A stretch of 64,000 bases of DNA from Desulfuromusa sp. (GTDB lineage: Bacteria > Desulfobacterota > Desulfuromonadia > Desulfuromonadales > Geopsychrobacteraceae). The stretch is taken from positions 96,480 to 160,479 of the forward strand of contig JADGEB010000002.1 in assembly GCA_016744595.1 (NCBI GenBank), in the 5' to 3' direction. Shown here piece by piece: positions 45,285 through 55,096 of this stretch (positions are counted from its first letter, which is position 1; each line of letters opens with the position of its first letter). The position numbers and the translations under genes are program-made. The notes beneath the pieces were generated by a model. It searched no databases and had not been told where the DNA came from. It saw only the letters and a program-made list of their open reading frames with translations.

Positions 45285-45430
45285 TCGTATCTCAGGCACC
45301 GTCCCCATCTGCCCCTGCGTTGATTTTGCAGCAGGGCAGGAATTGGCACCGACCCTTTTCTTTTAGAGACAAAGAATGTCGGTTGCCGTGGCTTCAAAGG
45401 GCCTTCTCCCTCCACCACTCTGGATAAAGA
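45285..45430 (-). promoter_or_regulatory. SAM-I (S-box) riboswitch upstream of metX
   Basis: Minus strand carries the conserved series CTTTATCCAGAGTGGTGGAG, GGCCCTTTGAAGCCACGGCAACC in parts (45382-45404 region), then CGGTGCCAATTCC and a G/C-rich P3-like stem (CTGCCCTGC with GCAGGGGCAG) and GGTGCCTGAGATA. The kink-turn and core purines of S-box RNAs are thus present. P1 looks short. SAM binding would favour the following terminator and lower methionine synthesis. Confidence 0.92.
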
Positions 45431-45456
45431 CGTTGTTCTTTTTCGGTTGAAAACTG

Positions 45457-45486
45457 ACTCTAGCTTACCCTCACGAGGTTTGTCAA
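45457..45486 (-). promoter_or_regulatory. Sigma-70 promoter of the metX riboswitch transcript
   Basis: Minus strand TTGACA (45486-45481), 18-bp spacer, TAGAGT (45462-45457). Start near 45450, about 20 nt before the aptamer. The remaining region to amt (45487-45727) shows nothing beyond the amt ribosome site. Confidence 0.6.
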
Positions 45487-45727
45487 TTCTCTCGCAAGTT
45501 CGATCCCCTTTTACTTCACTTGATGGTCTGATTAAAAAAACAGCAGTCATGTTTATTTTATAGGCAAAATATTGAAATAGCTAAATAAATATATTTAAAA
45601 ACCCATCCATGTAGGGATTTTCGATAACGGCACAGCAATTGAATAGAGCAGTGAAGTTTATCTAAGTTGATTAAAAATGATTCGGCGATGGTGCCGGGTT
45701 CAGGTGTCAGACGAGGAGGTTTGATCG

Positions 45728-46942
45728 ATGGAAGCGTCACTTTTATCTCTGCAGCATGGTGGGGATGTTTTGTTTCTTTTACTGGGTGCAATTATGGTGT
45801 TTGCCATGCATGCAGGGTTTGCATTTCTTGAGGTTGGTACGGTTCGTCAGAAGAATCAGCTCAATGCTTTTGTCAAGATTCTTTCTGATTGGTCAGTATC
45901 GTGTGTTGTCTATTTTCTCATTGGTTATCCCATCTCTTATGGAATCCATTTTTATACCTCAGCCGCAGGGTTATTAGGCGATAATCAGGGATATGAATTA
46001 GTTCGATTCTTTTTTCTCCTTTGTTTTGCAGCCTGCATTCCAGCCATTATTTCGGGTGGTATTGCTGAACGTGCCAAATTCTGGCCGCAAGTTGTGGCAG
46101 GAGGCATTTTTGCCGGAATTTCATATCCGATATTCGAATCTTTGATTTGGGGGCAGAACAGTGCCGGGTTGCAAGGGTTCTTTGAATCGGCTTTTGGGGC
46201 TCAGTTTCACGATTTTGCCGGAAGTGTTGTCGTTCACTCAGTCGGCGGCTGGCTGGCCTTGCCGGCAATTCTCATTCTTGGACCGCGAATGGGACGTTTT
46301 GTCCGCGGTCGAAGCCGAGCTATTCCTGTTAGCAATATTCCTTTTTTGGCTTTGGGGAGCTGGATTCTTGCGGTCGGGTGGTTTGGTTTTAATGTGATGA
46401 GTGCCCAATCGTTAGAGGGCGTTTCTGGCTTGGTTGCGGTTAATTCCTTATTGGCAATGGTCGGTGGGGTGCTGTTTGCTCTGGTTGCAGGGAAGAATGA
46501 CCCGGGATTTGTTCATAACGGTGCATTGGCTGGACTGATCGCCATTTGTGCCGGGTCTGACCTGATGCATCCTATTGGTGCTTTTTTTGTCGGTGGTATC
46601 GGTTCGCTGATTTTTGTCTATGGATTTCAGTTTGAACAAGAAAAGTTGAAGATCGATGATGTCCTTGGTGTCTGGCCTTTACATGGAGTCGTTGGCACTT
46701 GGGGGGGGATTGCGGCAGGTATTTTTGGTTCAACTGCTTTGGGTGGCCTAGGGGGGGTCTCCTTTATGTCTCAACTCGTTGGCAGTTTATTAGCTGTGGT
46801 CTACGCTCTGGTCACAAGCTATGTTGTTTATAAGGTGATTGACAAGGTCAGTGGATTTCGCTTGAATGAGGATCAGGAGTTTGCTGGAGCCGATCTGACA
46901 GTTCATCGAATCAATGCTTATCCGGAAGAAAATCTTAAATAG
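45728..46942 (+). CDS. amt: Ammonium transporter (Amt/Rh family)
   Basis: 404 residues, about 11 membrane segments, preceded by GAGGAGG. Typical blocks: MVFAMHAGFAFLEVGTVRQKN, IISGGIAERAKFW, FHDFAGSVVVHSVGGWLALPA with the first pore His, GWFGFNVMS, and LMHPIGAFFVGGIGSL in the region of the second. The ending DLTVHRINAYPE matches the C-terminal tail. Imports ammonium or ammonia. No glnK is adjacent, which is unusual for amt genes in this group. Confidence 0.94.
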   Translation: MEASLLSLQHGGDVLFLLLGAIMVFAMHAGFAFLEVGTVRQKNQLNAFVKILSDWSVSCVVYFLIGYPISYGIHFYTSAAGLLGDNQGYELVRFFFLLCFAACIPAIISGGIAERAKFWPQVVAGGIFAGISYPIFESLIWGQNSAGLQGFFESAFGAQFHDFAGSVVVHSVGGWLALPAILILGPRMGRFVRGRSRAIPVSNIPFLALGSWILAVGWFGFNVMSAQSLEGVSGLVAVNSLLAMVGGVLFALVAGKNDPGFVHNGALAGLIAICAGSDLMHPIGAFFVGGIGSLIFVYGFQFEQEKLKIDDVLGVWPLHGVVGTWGGIAAGIFGSTALGGLGGVSFMSQLVGSLLAVVYALVTSYVVYKVIDKVSGFRLNEDQEFAGADLTVHRINAYPEENLK

Positions 46943-46961
46943 GGATTAATCCCTCTGGCAT

Positions 46962-46989
46962 TTGACAGTCCCTTTTAACGTAGTAGAAT
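46962..46989 (+). promoter_or_regulatory. Strong sigma-70 promoter of a second orphan small RNA
   Basis: TTGACA (46962-46967), 16-bp spacer, TAGAAT (46984-46989; five of six). Starts 20 bp after the amt stop codon. Confidence 0.65.
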
Positions 46990-46995
46990 TGATCT

Positions 46996-47081
46996 ATAGA
47001 GAGATTCCTTTACAGAGGGCTGTGGCAGCCTTCTGTTTTACCCTGGATATCCTAATCCCTCCTGGACTCCAGGGTTTTTTT
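46996..47081 (+). ncRNA. Candidate small RNA downstream of amt, about 85 nt
   Basis: Predicted start at 46996 and end in the T-run at 47075-47081. First hairpin CAGAGGGCTG/CAGCCTTCTG (47013-47022 with 47026-47035, 10 bp, one G-U, loop UGG). Terminator stem CCCTGGA/TCCAGGG (47041-47047 with 47068-47074); its 20-base loop contains CCCTCCTGG, as in the candidate at 18736. The terminator also serves amt if read-through occurs. No ORF with a ribosome site lies inside; no known RNA family was recognised. Confidence 0.6.
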
Positions 47082-47184
47082 CTTTTAGGTGGATTTTGTT
47101 TTCGTTGCCTATGTCCTGAAAAGGGGAGCAACAGGTTTATTCTGTGCTCCCCTTCTTTTAACTAAAGTGTGAGAATTTTGTGAT

Positions 47185-47625
47185 TTAAACAGTTGGATTT
47201 TTCAGAGAATCGAGCTTTGATTTTTCTTTGCGTACCAGATCAGCGATGCTGTGACGTTTAAGAACCTGAGACATTTCATATTGTGTTTCGTGCCAGACTT
47301 CGTGAGCAGAACAGTAATTGTTGCGAGCACAAAAATCGGTATCGACGAGACAGTGGTTTAGCTTCAGTTGTCCTTCTTCTGCTTGAAAAATGTCGAGCAT
47401 TGTGATTTCAGCCGGGTCTTTGGCTAACAGGAAGCCACCACCAACACCACGCTGAGAACTGACAATTCCTGCTTTGATCAGTGGTTGTAGAATTTTTGTT
47501 AAAAAGGCGGGAGTGACTTCTTGAGTACGGCATATATCTTTCTTTAAAATAATGTCATTTTTTGGCTGTTGTGCCAAATAAATGACCGTTCTCACCGCAT
47601 ACTCTGTTGCTCGTGTTATAACCAC
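47185..47625 (-). CDS. Rrf2-family transcriptional regulator
   Basis: 146 residues. Winged helix-turn-helix typical of Rrf2/IscR (MVITRATEYAVRTVIYLAQ; VTPAFLTKILQPLIKAGIV; QRGVGGGFLLAKDP). Three cysteines in HCLVDTDFCARNNYC near residues 91-104 match the cluster-ligand region of iron-sulfur or nitric-oxide sensing members. No isc or suf genes are adjacent, so the targets are unknown; sensing of iron-sulfur status, nitric oxide or cysteine are the usual options. Confidence 0.9.
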   Translation of the reverse strand: MVITRATEYAVRTVIYLAQQPKNDIILKKDICRTQEVTPAFLTKILQPLIKAGIVSSQRGVGGGFLLAKDPAEITMLDIFQAEEGQLKLNHCLVDTDFCARNNYCSAHEVWHETQYEMSQVLKRHSIADLVRKEKSKLDSLKNPTV

Positions 47626-47758
47626 TTCTGACCTCCTAAAGATAACTTTTATAGTGATGAATACACCGAAGCTGAATAGTTGTCAATGCTATCTTTGTTG
47701 TTATTGAGCAATCGAGGTACTTGACAGTTGGTTGCCCTAGCGGCATCATCGACCAATA

Positions 47759-48691
47759 ATGGATAATCTGTTGAAATCTCTCAAACCAACCAATCGTGTT
47801 GTTGGTCGTTTTGCTCCAAGTCCGACCGGACCCCTTCATTTTGGAACCCTTTTAGCTGCATTGGGGAGCTATTTATTGGCAAAATGTTCAGGTGGTCACT
47901 GGTTTCTTCGGATTGAGGATCTTGATCCACCACGTGTCATTCCCGGTTCAGCAGATGCTATGCTGATCCTTCTGGGTCAATTAGGTTTTGAGTGGGATGG
48001 AGAAGTCGCTTATCAAAGCAATCGCTATGAACGTTACCAGCAAATATTAGAGCAGTTGCGCAGCCATGGGCAGGTTTTTGATTGTAGCTGTACCCGGCGC
48101 GAAATTCTAGCCAGCGCCCCACATCCAGGAGAAGAAGGTCCTATCTATCCGGGCACATGCAGAGGTGGAGCCCGTGGTAGTCGCCCCGAGTGTGCGGTGC
48201 GCTTGCGAGTGCCAGATAAAACTATCCAGTATTGTGATCGTATTTTAGGGGAGCAGCAGCAAAACCTGGGAAAAGAAATTGGGGATTTTGTTCTGCACCG
48301 AGTTGATGGTTTGTTTGCATATCAGCTGGCAGTTGTTGTTGATGATATTGATGCAGGGATTACACAGGTTGTTCGCGGTGCTGATTTACTCTCTTCTACA
48401 CCTAGGCAAATCTATCTTTATCAGTGTTTGGGTGTCGTTTCTCCTGACTATTTCCATCTGCCACTGGCTTTTGGTTATAATGGTAAAAAACTGAGCAAGA
48501 GGAATGGTGATATCGGTTTGGTTACTGTAGAGAATGGTTCGAATATGCTTTGGCGGGCACTTGAGTTTCTGGGGCAGTCGCCACCTGAAGAATTATTTAA
48601 TGCAACTCCGAGTAAGTTGCTTTGCTGGGGGCTGGAGAACTTTCAGGTGGCAACAATTCCAACAAAGAATCGCCAAGTCAAATTCAAATGA
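47759..48691 (+). CDS. gluQ: Glutamyl-Q tRNA(Asp) synthetase
   Basis: 310 residues, which is the short catalytic fragment of a class I glutamyl-tRNA synthetase without an anticodon-binding domain. It has FAPSPTGPLHFGTLLAALGSY (HIGH equivalent HFGT), RIEDLDPPR, a zinc-site-like CSCTRREI...YPGTCR segment and the KLSKRNG equivalent of KMSKS. GluQ-RS attaches glutamate to the queuosine base of tRNA(Asp) rather than to tRNA(Glu). Single gene; start ATG 47759 has no strong ribosome site. Confidence 0.93.
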   Translation: MDNLLKSLKPTNRVVGRFAPSPTGPLHFGTLLAALGSYLLAKCSGGHWFLRIEDLDPPRVIPGSADAMLILLGQLGFEWDGEVAYQSNRYERYQQILEQLRSHGQVFDCSCTRREILASAPHPGEEGPIYPGTCRGGARGSRPECAVRLRVPDKTIQYCDRILGEQQQNLGKEIGDFVLHRVDGLFAYQLAVVVDDIDAGITQVVRGADLLSSTPRQIYLYQCLGVVSPDYFHLPLAFGYNGKKLSKRNGDIGLVTVENGSNMLWRALEFLGQSPPEELFNATPSKLLCWGLENFQVATIPTKNRQVKFK

Positions 48692-48934
48692 CCTATGATT
48701 TTTGCGTGTTGCTATCTTTGCTCGGGGGTTTTGTGCATTAGCAAGAGCATGTTTTTTCTGCACCAGCATAGCTAACAAAAATTACAATGTCAGTTGACAC
48801 GGAAAAGACAGGGTGGGATTTGAAAGATTATGGGTTGCGTGGTACTAACCCTTTCGTATCTGGGCGTCTTCTGTTCCTTTTCTTTATGGAATGCTGGAAC
48901 AAATAATGAGAGTATAAAATTCAGGAGGTTTGAG

Positions 48935-49711
48935 ATGAAAAGATGGGTTTTCAGTGTTTTATTGATTGTTTTTCTGGCTGGTTGCGGCAGTGGAAAGTTT
49001 CAGGTTCCGAAGCAGGAATATCAGACTCAGGTTCAGGTTTTGGGCGTTCTGCCTTTGCTGGTTGACTATAATAGTTCAATGAATTATCCACAGAAAGATA
49101 ATTTATTCGATATTTTGGCACGTTCAGCTAATGGCAAGCATGAATTTCTAGTTGAACAGTTGAAGAAAAAGAAGGGTTATTTTGATGTTCGCCCACTTCC
49201 AGCTAATCCAGAATTGACAGCACTTTCACTTTTGGGTGCTGGAAGTCCTCACGATGAATTGGGGTGGCCACAGGGGTATGCTTTTGATGCTGCAACTGTG
49301 GCAGAGATAGCACGTACGAATGTCCTTGATGCTGTACTCGTGGTGGTTTTTTCTGGGGAACAGGTTGAAGAAACCCGGCGCTCACGGACAAAGCTTGAAA
49401 CACTAAGGACCCAATATAGCGATATCCGAGCTACTGCAGCTGTTATTGATCGCAATGGGCAGGTTCTGTGGCAATTGGCAGGGACGGAGAGTTTCCAAGC
49501 GCTGGTTTTGCAATATGCAGATTTTGATGAGGCATATTTTAATCGAACCGATCTTGTTCGGGTTAAAGATATCAACTTATCTGGGATAGAGCGGGCACTC
49601 GATGAGAGCCCCGGTAAGGATGGAGCATCGCTCTTGCCAAAAATGTATGAAAATCTATTTTCCGAAATTGCTTCCGGAATAAGCCCTAGTTTGCTCGATT
49701 CTTTACGATAA
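48935..49711 (+). CDS. Putative lipoprotein of unknown function
   Basis: 258 residues from ATG 48935, preceded by CAGGAGG. Lipobox LAGC (Cys at about residue 17). The mature protein begins with GSGKFQVPKQEYQTQVQVLG, then mixed alpha/beta sequence (VLGVLPLLVDYNS; NVLDAVLVVVFSG; ATAAVIDRNGQVLWQLAG) resembling periplasmic lipoproteins of the GNA1162/CsgG-like class in overall pattern, though I cannot assign it. No obvious operon partner. Confidence 0.75.
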   Translation: MKRWVFSVLLIVFLAGCGSGKFQVPKQEYQTQVQVLGVLPLLVDYNSSMNYPQKDNLFDILARSANGKHEFLVEQLKKKKGYFDVRPLPANPELTALSLLGAGSPHDELGWPQGYAFDAATVAEIARTNVLDAVLVVVFSGEQVEETRRSRTKLETLRTQYSDIRATAAVIDRNGQVLWQLAGTESFQALVLQYADFDEAYFNRTDLVRVKDINLSGIERALDESPGKDGASLLPKMYENLFSEIASGISPSLLDSLR

Positions 49712-50099
49712 GCGGGCGAGCGTTTGGATTTATTTACGCTTAAGGTTGACATGGAGAGATAAAGCGGGTAAAAGCGACGTTAGTGGAAACATAAAAGCGC
49801 CTACCCGCTCTATTTCCTGCAGGTGCAGGTTGGAAAACATAATTCCTCAAATATAAATTCTTATAAAACCATTCATATATAAATGCTGCCAAAAAAAGAG
49901 TTTAAAAGTTAACTATAGATATTATGCCTGCCTTATTTTTGACCTATTTCTGATGGATTGTGACAGTTTGTTTCCGCATGGGAAGCTAATTATTTTCAAT
50001 TCATTGTGAAAGTAACTGAAATTATTTCCATTTTACTTGCATGTAGAGAACCTGTCAGGGTTTTTTATATGCCCTTAACTTCCGGGTTGGAGAACCTTT
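49712..50099. other. Intergenic region upstream of rho, one hairpin
   Basis: No gene seen. A hairpin AGCGGGTA...GCG / CGC...TACCCGCT (49763-49809, loop about 21 bases) lies 50 bp after the lipoprotein stop. It has no long T-run, so it may be a weak terminator or processing site. The rho leader contains AACC-TGTCA-GGGTT followed by T residues near 50050-50067, a possible weak attenuator, as rho genes are often autoregulated. Confidence 0.4.
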
Positions 50100-51347
50100 A
50101 TGAATTTGAAAGACCTCAAAAAGACAAAAATGTCAGAACTAATTACCCTTGGCAAAGACCTTGACCTGGATGAAATCGGTGGAATGCGCCGTCAGGATCT
50201 AATTTATTCAATTCTTAAGGCGACTGCTGCACAGAAGAAAGCAATTTATGGAGAAGGGGTATTAGAGATTTTGCCAGATGGCTTTGGCTTTTTGCGGGCT
50301 CCAGATGCCAACTACCTACCAGGGCCAGATGATATCTATATCTCGCCATCCCAGATCCGCCGTTTTGCTCTGCGTACTGGAGACACTGTTGCTGGACAGA
50401 TAAGACCACCTAAAGAAGGTGAGCGCTATTTTGCTCTGTTAAAGGTTGCAGAAGTCAATTTTGAAGATCCTTCAAAGATGCGGGAAAAAACGTTCTTTGA
50501 TAATTTAACGCCGCTGTTTCCTGAGGAACGCCTCATTCTGGAAACAACTCCGGACAATCAAGCAACACGGGTCATTGATTTAGCCGCTCCAATTGGTAAA
50601 GGGCAGCGTGGTATTATCGTTGCACCACCACGAACCGGTAAAACGGTTCTGCTGCAGAATATTGCCAATTCTATCTCTACTAATCATCCAGAGGTTTATT
50701 TAATAGTTCTATTGATTGACGAACGTCCTGAAGAAGTCACTGATATGCTGCGTAATGTCGATGGTGAGGTCATATCCTCAACCTTTGATGAGCCGGCAAA
50801 TCGCCATGTTCAGGTCGCTGAAATGGTCATCGAAAAAGCTCGCCGGTTGGTGGAGCATAAACGTGATGTGGTCATCCTGCTGGACTCCCTGACTCGTCTT
50901 GCCCGTGCTTATAATACAATTATTCCCTCTAGCGGCAAGATTCTCTCTGGTGGTGTCGATGCCCATGCATTGCATAAACCGAAACGTTTCTTTGGTGCAG
51001 CACGGAATATTGAAGAAGGGGGCAGTTTAACAATTATTGCAACTGCACTAATTGATACCGGCAGCAAAATGGATGAGGTTATCTTTGAAGAATTTAAAGG
51101 AACCGGCAATATGGAACTTCATCTGGACCGCCGTTTGGCAGATAAGCGGACTTTCCCGGCGATGGATATCAATCGTTCTGGAACCCGGAAAGAAGACCTT
51201 TTGCTTGATCCCGCTCAATTGCAACGTATCTGGCTGTTGCGGCGAGTTCTCTCTTCGATGAATACCGTTGACAGCATGGAATTTTTGCTGGAAAAAATGG
51301 CTGAATCGAAGACAAACCAGGATTTTCTTGATTCGATGAATCAATAA
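50100..51347 (+). CDS. rho: Transcription termination factor Rho
   Basis: 415 residues. N-terminal Rho domain ([19 protein letters not shown]), cold-shock-like RNA-binding domain ([21 protein letters not shown]), then the RecA-type ATPase with Walker [35 protein letters not shown] and [20 protein letters not shown]. Full length. ATP-driven hexameric helicase ending non-coding or untranslated transcripts. It heads the rho-rpmE-prfA-prmC-murA-his run. Confidence 0.97.
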   Translation: MNLKDLKKTKMSELITLGKDLDLDEIGGMRRQDLIYSILKATAAQKKAIYGEGVLEILPDGFGFLRAPDANYLPGPDDIYISPSQIRRFALRTGDTVAGQIRPPKEGERYFALLKVAEVNFEDPSKMREKTFFDNLTPLFPEERLILETTPDNQATRVIDLAAPIGKGQRGIIVAPPRTGKTVLLQNIANSISTNHPEVYLIVLLIDERPEEVTDMLRNVDGEVISSTFDEPANRHVQVAEMVIEKARRLVEHKRDVVILLDSLTRLARAYNTIIPSSGKILSGGVDAHALHKPKRFFGAARNIEEGGSLTIIATALIDTGSKMDEVIFEEFKGTGNMELHLDRRLADKRTFPAMDINRSGTRKEDLLLDPAQLQRIWLLRRVLSSMNTVDSMEFLLEKMAESKTNQDFLDSMNQ

Positions 51348-51348
51348 T

Positions 51349-51472
51349 ATGGCGTTGCCAAAATTGCACCCAGCGGCGTTGTCAAACACTTGCAAGACCT
51401 CGACATACATAAGTATGTCTTCGCCCTTGAAAGTGTTTGCTGCCTTGCTGGATACAATTTTGGCTTAGCCAT
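51349..51472. repeat. 124-bp imperfect palindrome downstream of rho
   Basis: Symmetric about 51410.5. Arms share GGC..GCCAAAATTG with CAATTTTGGC..GCC, CCAGC with GCTGG, AAACACTT with AAGTGTTT, and a perfect centre GACATAC-ATAA-GTATGTC. Almost the whole gap between rho and rpmE is consumed. Transcribed, it would fold into a long hairpin. Resembles a non-autonomous mobile element (MITE) or REP-type unit; no coding potential is evident. Confidence 0.8.
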
Positions 51473-51599
51473 GTGATGTTTGTCACATATAGAATATTTT
51501 TACTTGCTCAAAATAGCTATAAGTGCTATTTAGCTGGTTTGTTTGACGTCAATAGAAAAGGTCTGTACATCAAGCCAGACCGCTAAGGAGACATTGAAA

Positions 51600-51803
51600 A
51601 TGAGAGAAGGTATCCATCCCAAGTATGAAGCCTGTTCAGTTCGCTGTGATTGCGGGAACACTTTTGAGACAAGCTCAACTCTTGGCAGAGAGATTCACAC
51701 GGAAATTTGTTCTGCGTGCCACCCGTTTTATACGGGTAAGCAGAAGCTGATTGATACCGCTGGTCGGATCGAACGCTTCCGTAAAAAGTACGCCCAGAAA
51801 TAA
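51600..51803 (+). CDS. rpmE: 50S ribosomal protein L31
   Basis: 67 residues from ATG 51600 (AAGGAG upstream). Zinc-type (C+) L31, with cysteines in CSVRCDCG and [13 protein letters not shown]. The HPFYTG block is the family signature. Followed by a terminator. Confidence 0.97.
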   Translation: MREGIHPKYEACSVRCDCGNTFETSSTLGREIHTEICSACHPFYTGKQKLIDTAGRIERFRKKYAQK

Positions 51804-51817
51804 TCGGGTAAAATTGA

Positions 51818-51849
51818 AAAAGGCGGCCCGATGGGGCCGCTTTTTTTTT
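51818..51849 (+). terminator. Rho-independent terminator after rpmE
   Basis: Stem GCGGCCC/GGGCCGC (51823-51829 with 51834-51840), loop GATG, nine T. prfA starts 22 bp later, so prfA needs read-through or its own promoter. Confidence 0.88.
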
Positions 51850-51871
51850 GCTCAACATTTGAAAGATCGCC

Positions 51872-52939
51872 ATGTTTACTAATTTGGAAGATGTTGTTGA
51901 TCGTTTCCGTGAAGTTGAGGGGCTACTCTCTGATCCTGCAATTATTTCTGATCAGAAGCGCTACCGTGAACTTGCCAAAGAGCATGCGGACTTAACTGAA
52001 GTGGTATCGGTTTACGGCCAGTATAAACAAGTGTGTAGCGAGATTGATGGGAACCGGGAGTTGCTTCAGGATAGTGATCCTGAAATGAAGGAGCTGGCGA
52101 AAGCAGAGCTTCCTGATCTGGAGAAGCAACAGTCTGAGCTGGCAGAGCAGCTACGACTCCTGTTGATACCCAAGGATCCAAACGATGAAAAAAATATCAT
52201 TCTGGAGATTCGCGCTGGAACAGGTGGCGATGAAGCTGCATTGTTCTCTGCAGACTTATTTCGCATGTATACTCGCTATGCCGACCAAAACCGTTGGAAG
52301 GTTGAAATAATGAGTGCCTCGGAAACTGATGGAGGTGGTTTCAAGGAAGTTATCGCCTTAATCAGTGGTGAACGAGTTTATTCTCGCCTTAAATTTGAAA
52401 GTGGAACCCACCGTGTTCAGCGAGTTCCAGATACCGAGACGCAAGGACGTATCCATACCTCCGCTTGCACTGTCGCTGTTCTTCCCGAAGTTGAAGATGT
52501 CGATATCGACATAAATCCTACCGATCTTCGTATTGACCTCTACCGTGCTTCTGGAGCCGGTGGTCAACATGTTAATAAGACTGAATCCGCAGTGCGCTTG
52601 ACTCACATCCCAACCGGAGTCGTGGTCTCATGTCAGGATGGCAAATCGCAGCATAAGAATAAGGCGCAAGCACTGAAGGTTCTCAAGTCCCGGATCTATG
52701 ATCAGATGTTGGCCGAGCAGCAAGCGGAAATGGCGGCTGACCGTAAAACTCAGGTTGGTAGTGGTGACCGAAGTGAACGAATCAGAACTTATAATTACCC
52801 GCAGGGACGCTGTACAGATCATCGTATCGGTTTAACCCTCTATAAGCTGGACGCGATCATGCAGGGGGATGTCGATGAAATCATTGAAGCTCTGATTACT
52901 GATCAGCAGGCTGCTCAAATGAGCCAACAGGAGGGCTAG
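51872..52939 (+). CDS. prfA: Peptide chain release factor 1
   Basis: 355 residues. Catalytic GGQ in [16 protein letters not shown] and the stop-codon reading region (decoding UAA/UAG) are intact, including the tripeptide region [18 protein letters not shown]. The Gln of GGQ is the target of PrmC, whose gene follows 4 bp later. Confidence 0.97.
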   Translation: MFTNLEDVVDRFREVEGLLSDPAIISDQKRYRELAKEHADLTEVVSVYGQYKQVCSEIDGNRELLQDSDPEMKELAKAELPDLEKQQSELAEQLRLLLIPKDPNDEKNIILEIRAGTGGDEAALFSADLFRMYTRYADQNRWKVEIMSASETDGGGFKEVIALISGERVYSRLKFESGTHRVQRVPDTETQGRIHTSACTVAVLPEVEDVDIDINPTDLRIDLYRASGAGGQHVNKTESAVRLTHIPTGVVVSCQDGKSQHKNKAQALKVLKSRIYDQMLAEQQAEMAADRKTQVGSGDRSERIRTYNYPQGRCTDHRIGLTLYKLDAIMQGDVDEIIEALITDQQAAQMSQQEG

Positions 52940-52943
52940 TCCT

Positions 52944-53792
52944 TTGAGCGAAACCTGGACTCTGCTGAAACTCCTGCGGTGGATGACTGATTATTTTACC
53001 GAAAAAGGTATCGATAATCCGCGTCTGGACGCTGAACTGTTATTGGCGGATTCTCTGGAACTAGATCGGGTTGGGCTTTATCTCAATTATGATCGCCCCC
53101 TGCTAGCCGCAGAACTGAACGCGATTCGGCCACTGGTCAAGCGTCGTGGGCAGAGGGAGCCGCTGCAATATCTACTCGGCCACACCGAGTTCTGGTCGCT
53201 ACGGTTTGATTTGACCCCCGATGTTTTGATTCCTCGTGCTGATACTGAAATTCTGGTGGAAGAGGCTCTTGCCAGAGCTGGAACTGAAGGACAGTTGTTG
53301 GACGTTGGAACCGGTAGTGGTGCTATTGTGGTGAGTCTGTCAAGTGAACGCCCAAACTGGCAAATGACGGGTTTAGATATTTCTGCGGCAGCATTGGCGA
53401 TTGCACAACGTAATGTGGATAACAATCAGGTCTCCGGGCAAGTTCAATTACTACATGGAGATCTTGCCGAATTACCTCAACAGCAGTATGATCTGATCGT
53501 TTCAAATCCCCCTTATATTTCTCAGGATGAGTGGAAGGAACTGATGCCGGAAGTTCGCTGTTTTGAACCACAGGTTGCTCTGATGGCAAAAAATGATGGA
53601 TTGGCTTGTTATCAACTCCTTGCTGCTCAGGCTCCAACTCGTCTTAATCTTGGGGGTTGGTTACTGGTCGAAATCGGCTGCGAACAAGCTGAGGAAGTTC
53701 AAGCCTTATTTTCACAAGCAGGACTTGATGATATTTTTGTACGAGAAGATTACTCCGGTCAACCACGTGTGGTTGGTGGGCAGCATAAATAA
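52944..53792 (+). CDS. prmC: Peptide chain release factor N5-glutamine methyltransferase
   Basis: 282 residues with TTG start 52944, AGGAGGG 8 bp upstream. SAM-binding LLDVGTGSGAIVVSL and the catalytic NPPY in IVSNPPYIS are present. The N-terminal helical domain is intact. Methylates the GGQ glutamine of release factors such as the product of prfA immediately upstream. Confidence 0.95.
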   Translation: MSETWTLLKLLRWMTDYFTEKGIDNPRLDAELLLADSLELDRVGLYLNYDRPLLAAELNAIRPLVKRRGQREPLQYLLGHTEFWSLRFDLTPDVLIPRADTEILVEEALARAGTEGQLLDVGTGSGAIVVSLSSERPNWQMTGLDISAAALAIAQRNVDNNQVSGQVQLLHGDLAELPQQQYDLIVSNPPYISQDEWKELMPEVRCFEPQVALMAKNDGLACYQLLAAQAPTRLNLGGWLLVEIGCEQAEEVQALFSQAGLDDIFVREDYSGQPRVVGGQHK

Positions 53793-53810
53793 ATAGAAAG
53801 CAGGTTTTTT

Positions 53811-55064
53811 TTGGAAAAGATAGTTATCAAGGGTGGGGTGACACTGAACGGAGAAGTTCAAGTCAGTGGTGCAAAAAACTCGGCACTCCCTTTGTTATTT
53901 GCCACTTTGCTGGCTGATGGAGTAAGTGAGATTTGCAATGTTCCCGACTTGCGGGATATCAATACAGCTGTAAAGCTACTGCGGGAACTTGGTGCGGAAG
54001 TTGAGTTGCAGGAAGGCTGTTACCAAATTAATACAAGAAAAATTCAAAGTGTTGAAGCTCCCTATGATTTGGTGAAAACGATGCGAGCTTCAGTGCTCGT
54101 CCTTGGACCATTGCTGGCTCGTTTTGGTCATGCTCGGGTCAGTCTTCCTGGTGGCTGTGCTATTGGTGCTCGTCCGATTAATCTGCATTTGAAGGGGCTG
54201 GAAGCACTTGGAGCCCATATCCACCTTGATCATGGTTATGTTGAGGCAACGACAGACGGGTTACGCGGGGCTAAAATATCTTTTGATCTGCCAACGGTTG
54301 GTGGGACTGAAAATCTTCTTATGGCAGCGTCTTTGGCTGAGGGTGAAACGGTACTGGAAAATGCTGCTCGTGAGCCCGAAATAGTGCAGTTGGCAGAAGC
54401 TCTCAACAGTATGGGAGCCAAAATTGAAGGCGCTGGGACAGCAGTAATCAATATTCAGGGGGTTGCAAGGTTGGAACCTCTTGAGTGTCAGGTGATTCCT
54501 GATCGAATTGAGGCCGGAACCTTTATGATCGCAGCAGCGATTACTGGCGGGAATGTTTTGATCCGCGGTGCCGTAAGGGAAGATCAAGAAGCATTGATCA
54601 GTAAATTGATTGAGACGGGGGCAGAGATTCGACCTGAAGCGGATGGATTAAGGGTTATCGGGCCGAAAAAGGTAGCTTCAGTTGATATTCGTACCAGTGT
54701 GTTTCCAGGTTTTCCAACCGACATGCAAGCTCAGTTCATGGCATTGATGACGGTGGCAGAGGGGACAAGTCGAATTTCAGAGACAGTTTTTGAAAATCGT
54801 TTTATGCATGTGTGTGAACTGCAACGAATGGGTGCTGATATCCAGATTGATGGACATAGTGCGATTATTCGCGGTGCCAATCAGATGACTGGAGCTCCAG
54901 TGATGGCAACCGATCTAAGGGCTAGCGCATCTTTAATTTTGGCTGGCTTGGCATCAGAAAATACCACCGAAGTTTCACGGATATATCATCTGGATCGTGG
55001 ATATGAAAAAATAGAAGAGAAACTGGCAGCACTAGGAGCGCAAATTTGGCGTGAGCAGGAATAG
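53811..55064 (+). CDS. murA: UDP-N-acetylglucosamine 1-carboxyvinyltransferase
   Basis: 417 residues with TTG start 53811 (AAAGCAGG upstream; no nearby ATG). Two EPSP-synthase-like domains. Active-site Cys is in [10 protein letters not shown], the site also attacked by fosfomycin. First committed step of peptidoglycan synthesis, enolpyruvyl transfer from PEP. 19 bp after prmC. Confidence 0.96.
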   Translation: MEKIVIKGGVTLNGEVQVSGAKNSALPLLFATLLADGVSEICNVPDLRDINTAVKLLRELGAEVELQEGCYQINTRKIQSVEAPYDLVKTMRASVLVLGPLLARFGHARVSLPGGCAIGARPINLHLKGLEALGAHIHLDHGYVEATTDGLRGAKISFDLPTVGGTENLLMAASLAEGETVLENAAREPEIVQLAEALNSMGAKIEGAGTAVINIQGVARLEPLECQVIPDRIEAGTFMIAAAITGGNVLIRGAVREDQEALISKLIETGAEIRPEADGLRVIGPKKVASVDIRTSVFPGFPTDMQAQFMALMTVAEGTSRISETVFENRFMHVCELQRMGADIQIDGHSAIIRGANQMTGAPVMATDLRASASLILAGLASENTTEVSRIYHLDRGYEKIEEKLAALGAQIWREQE

Positions 55065-55096
55065 TATCTCATGGTTGATTATTTAAAGAGGCATGA

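Noticed and set aside
46962..47165. Plus-strand frame of 67 codons after amt
   Set aside because: It starts at the TTG of the -35 box and runs through the hairpin and terminator of the small-RNA candidate; no ribosome site.
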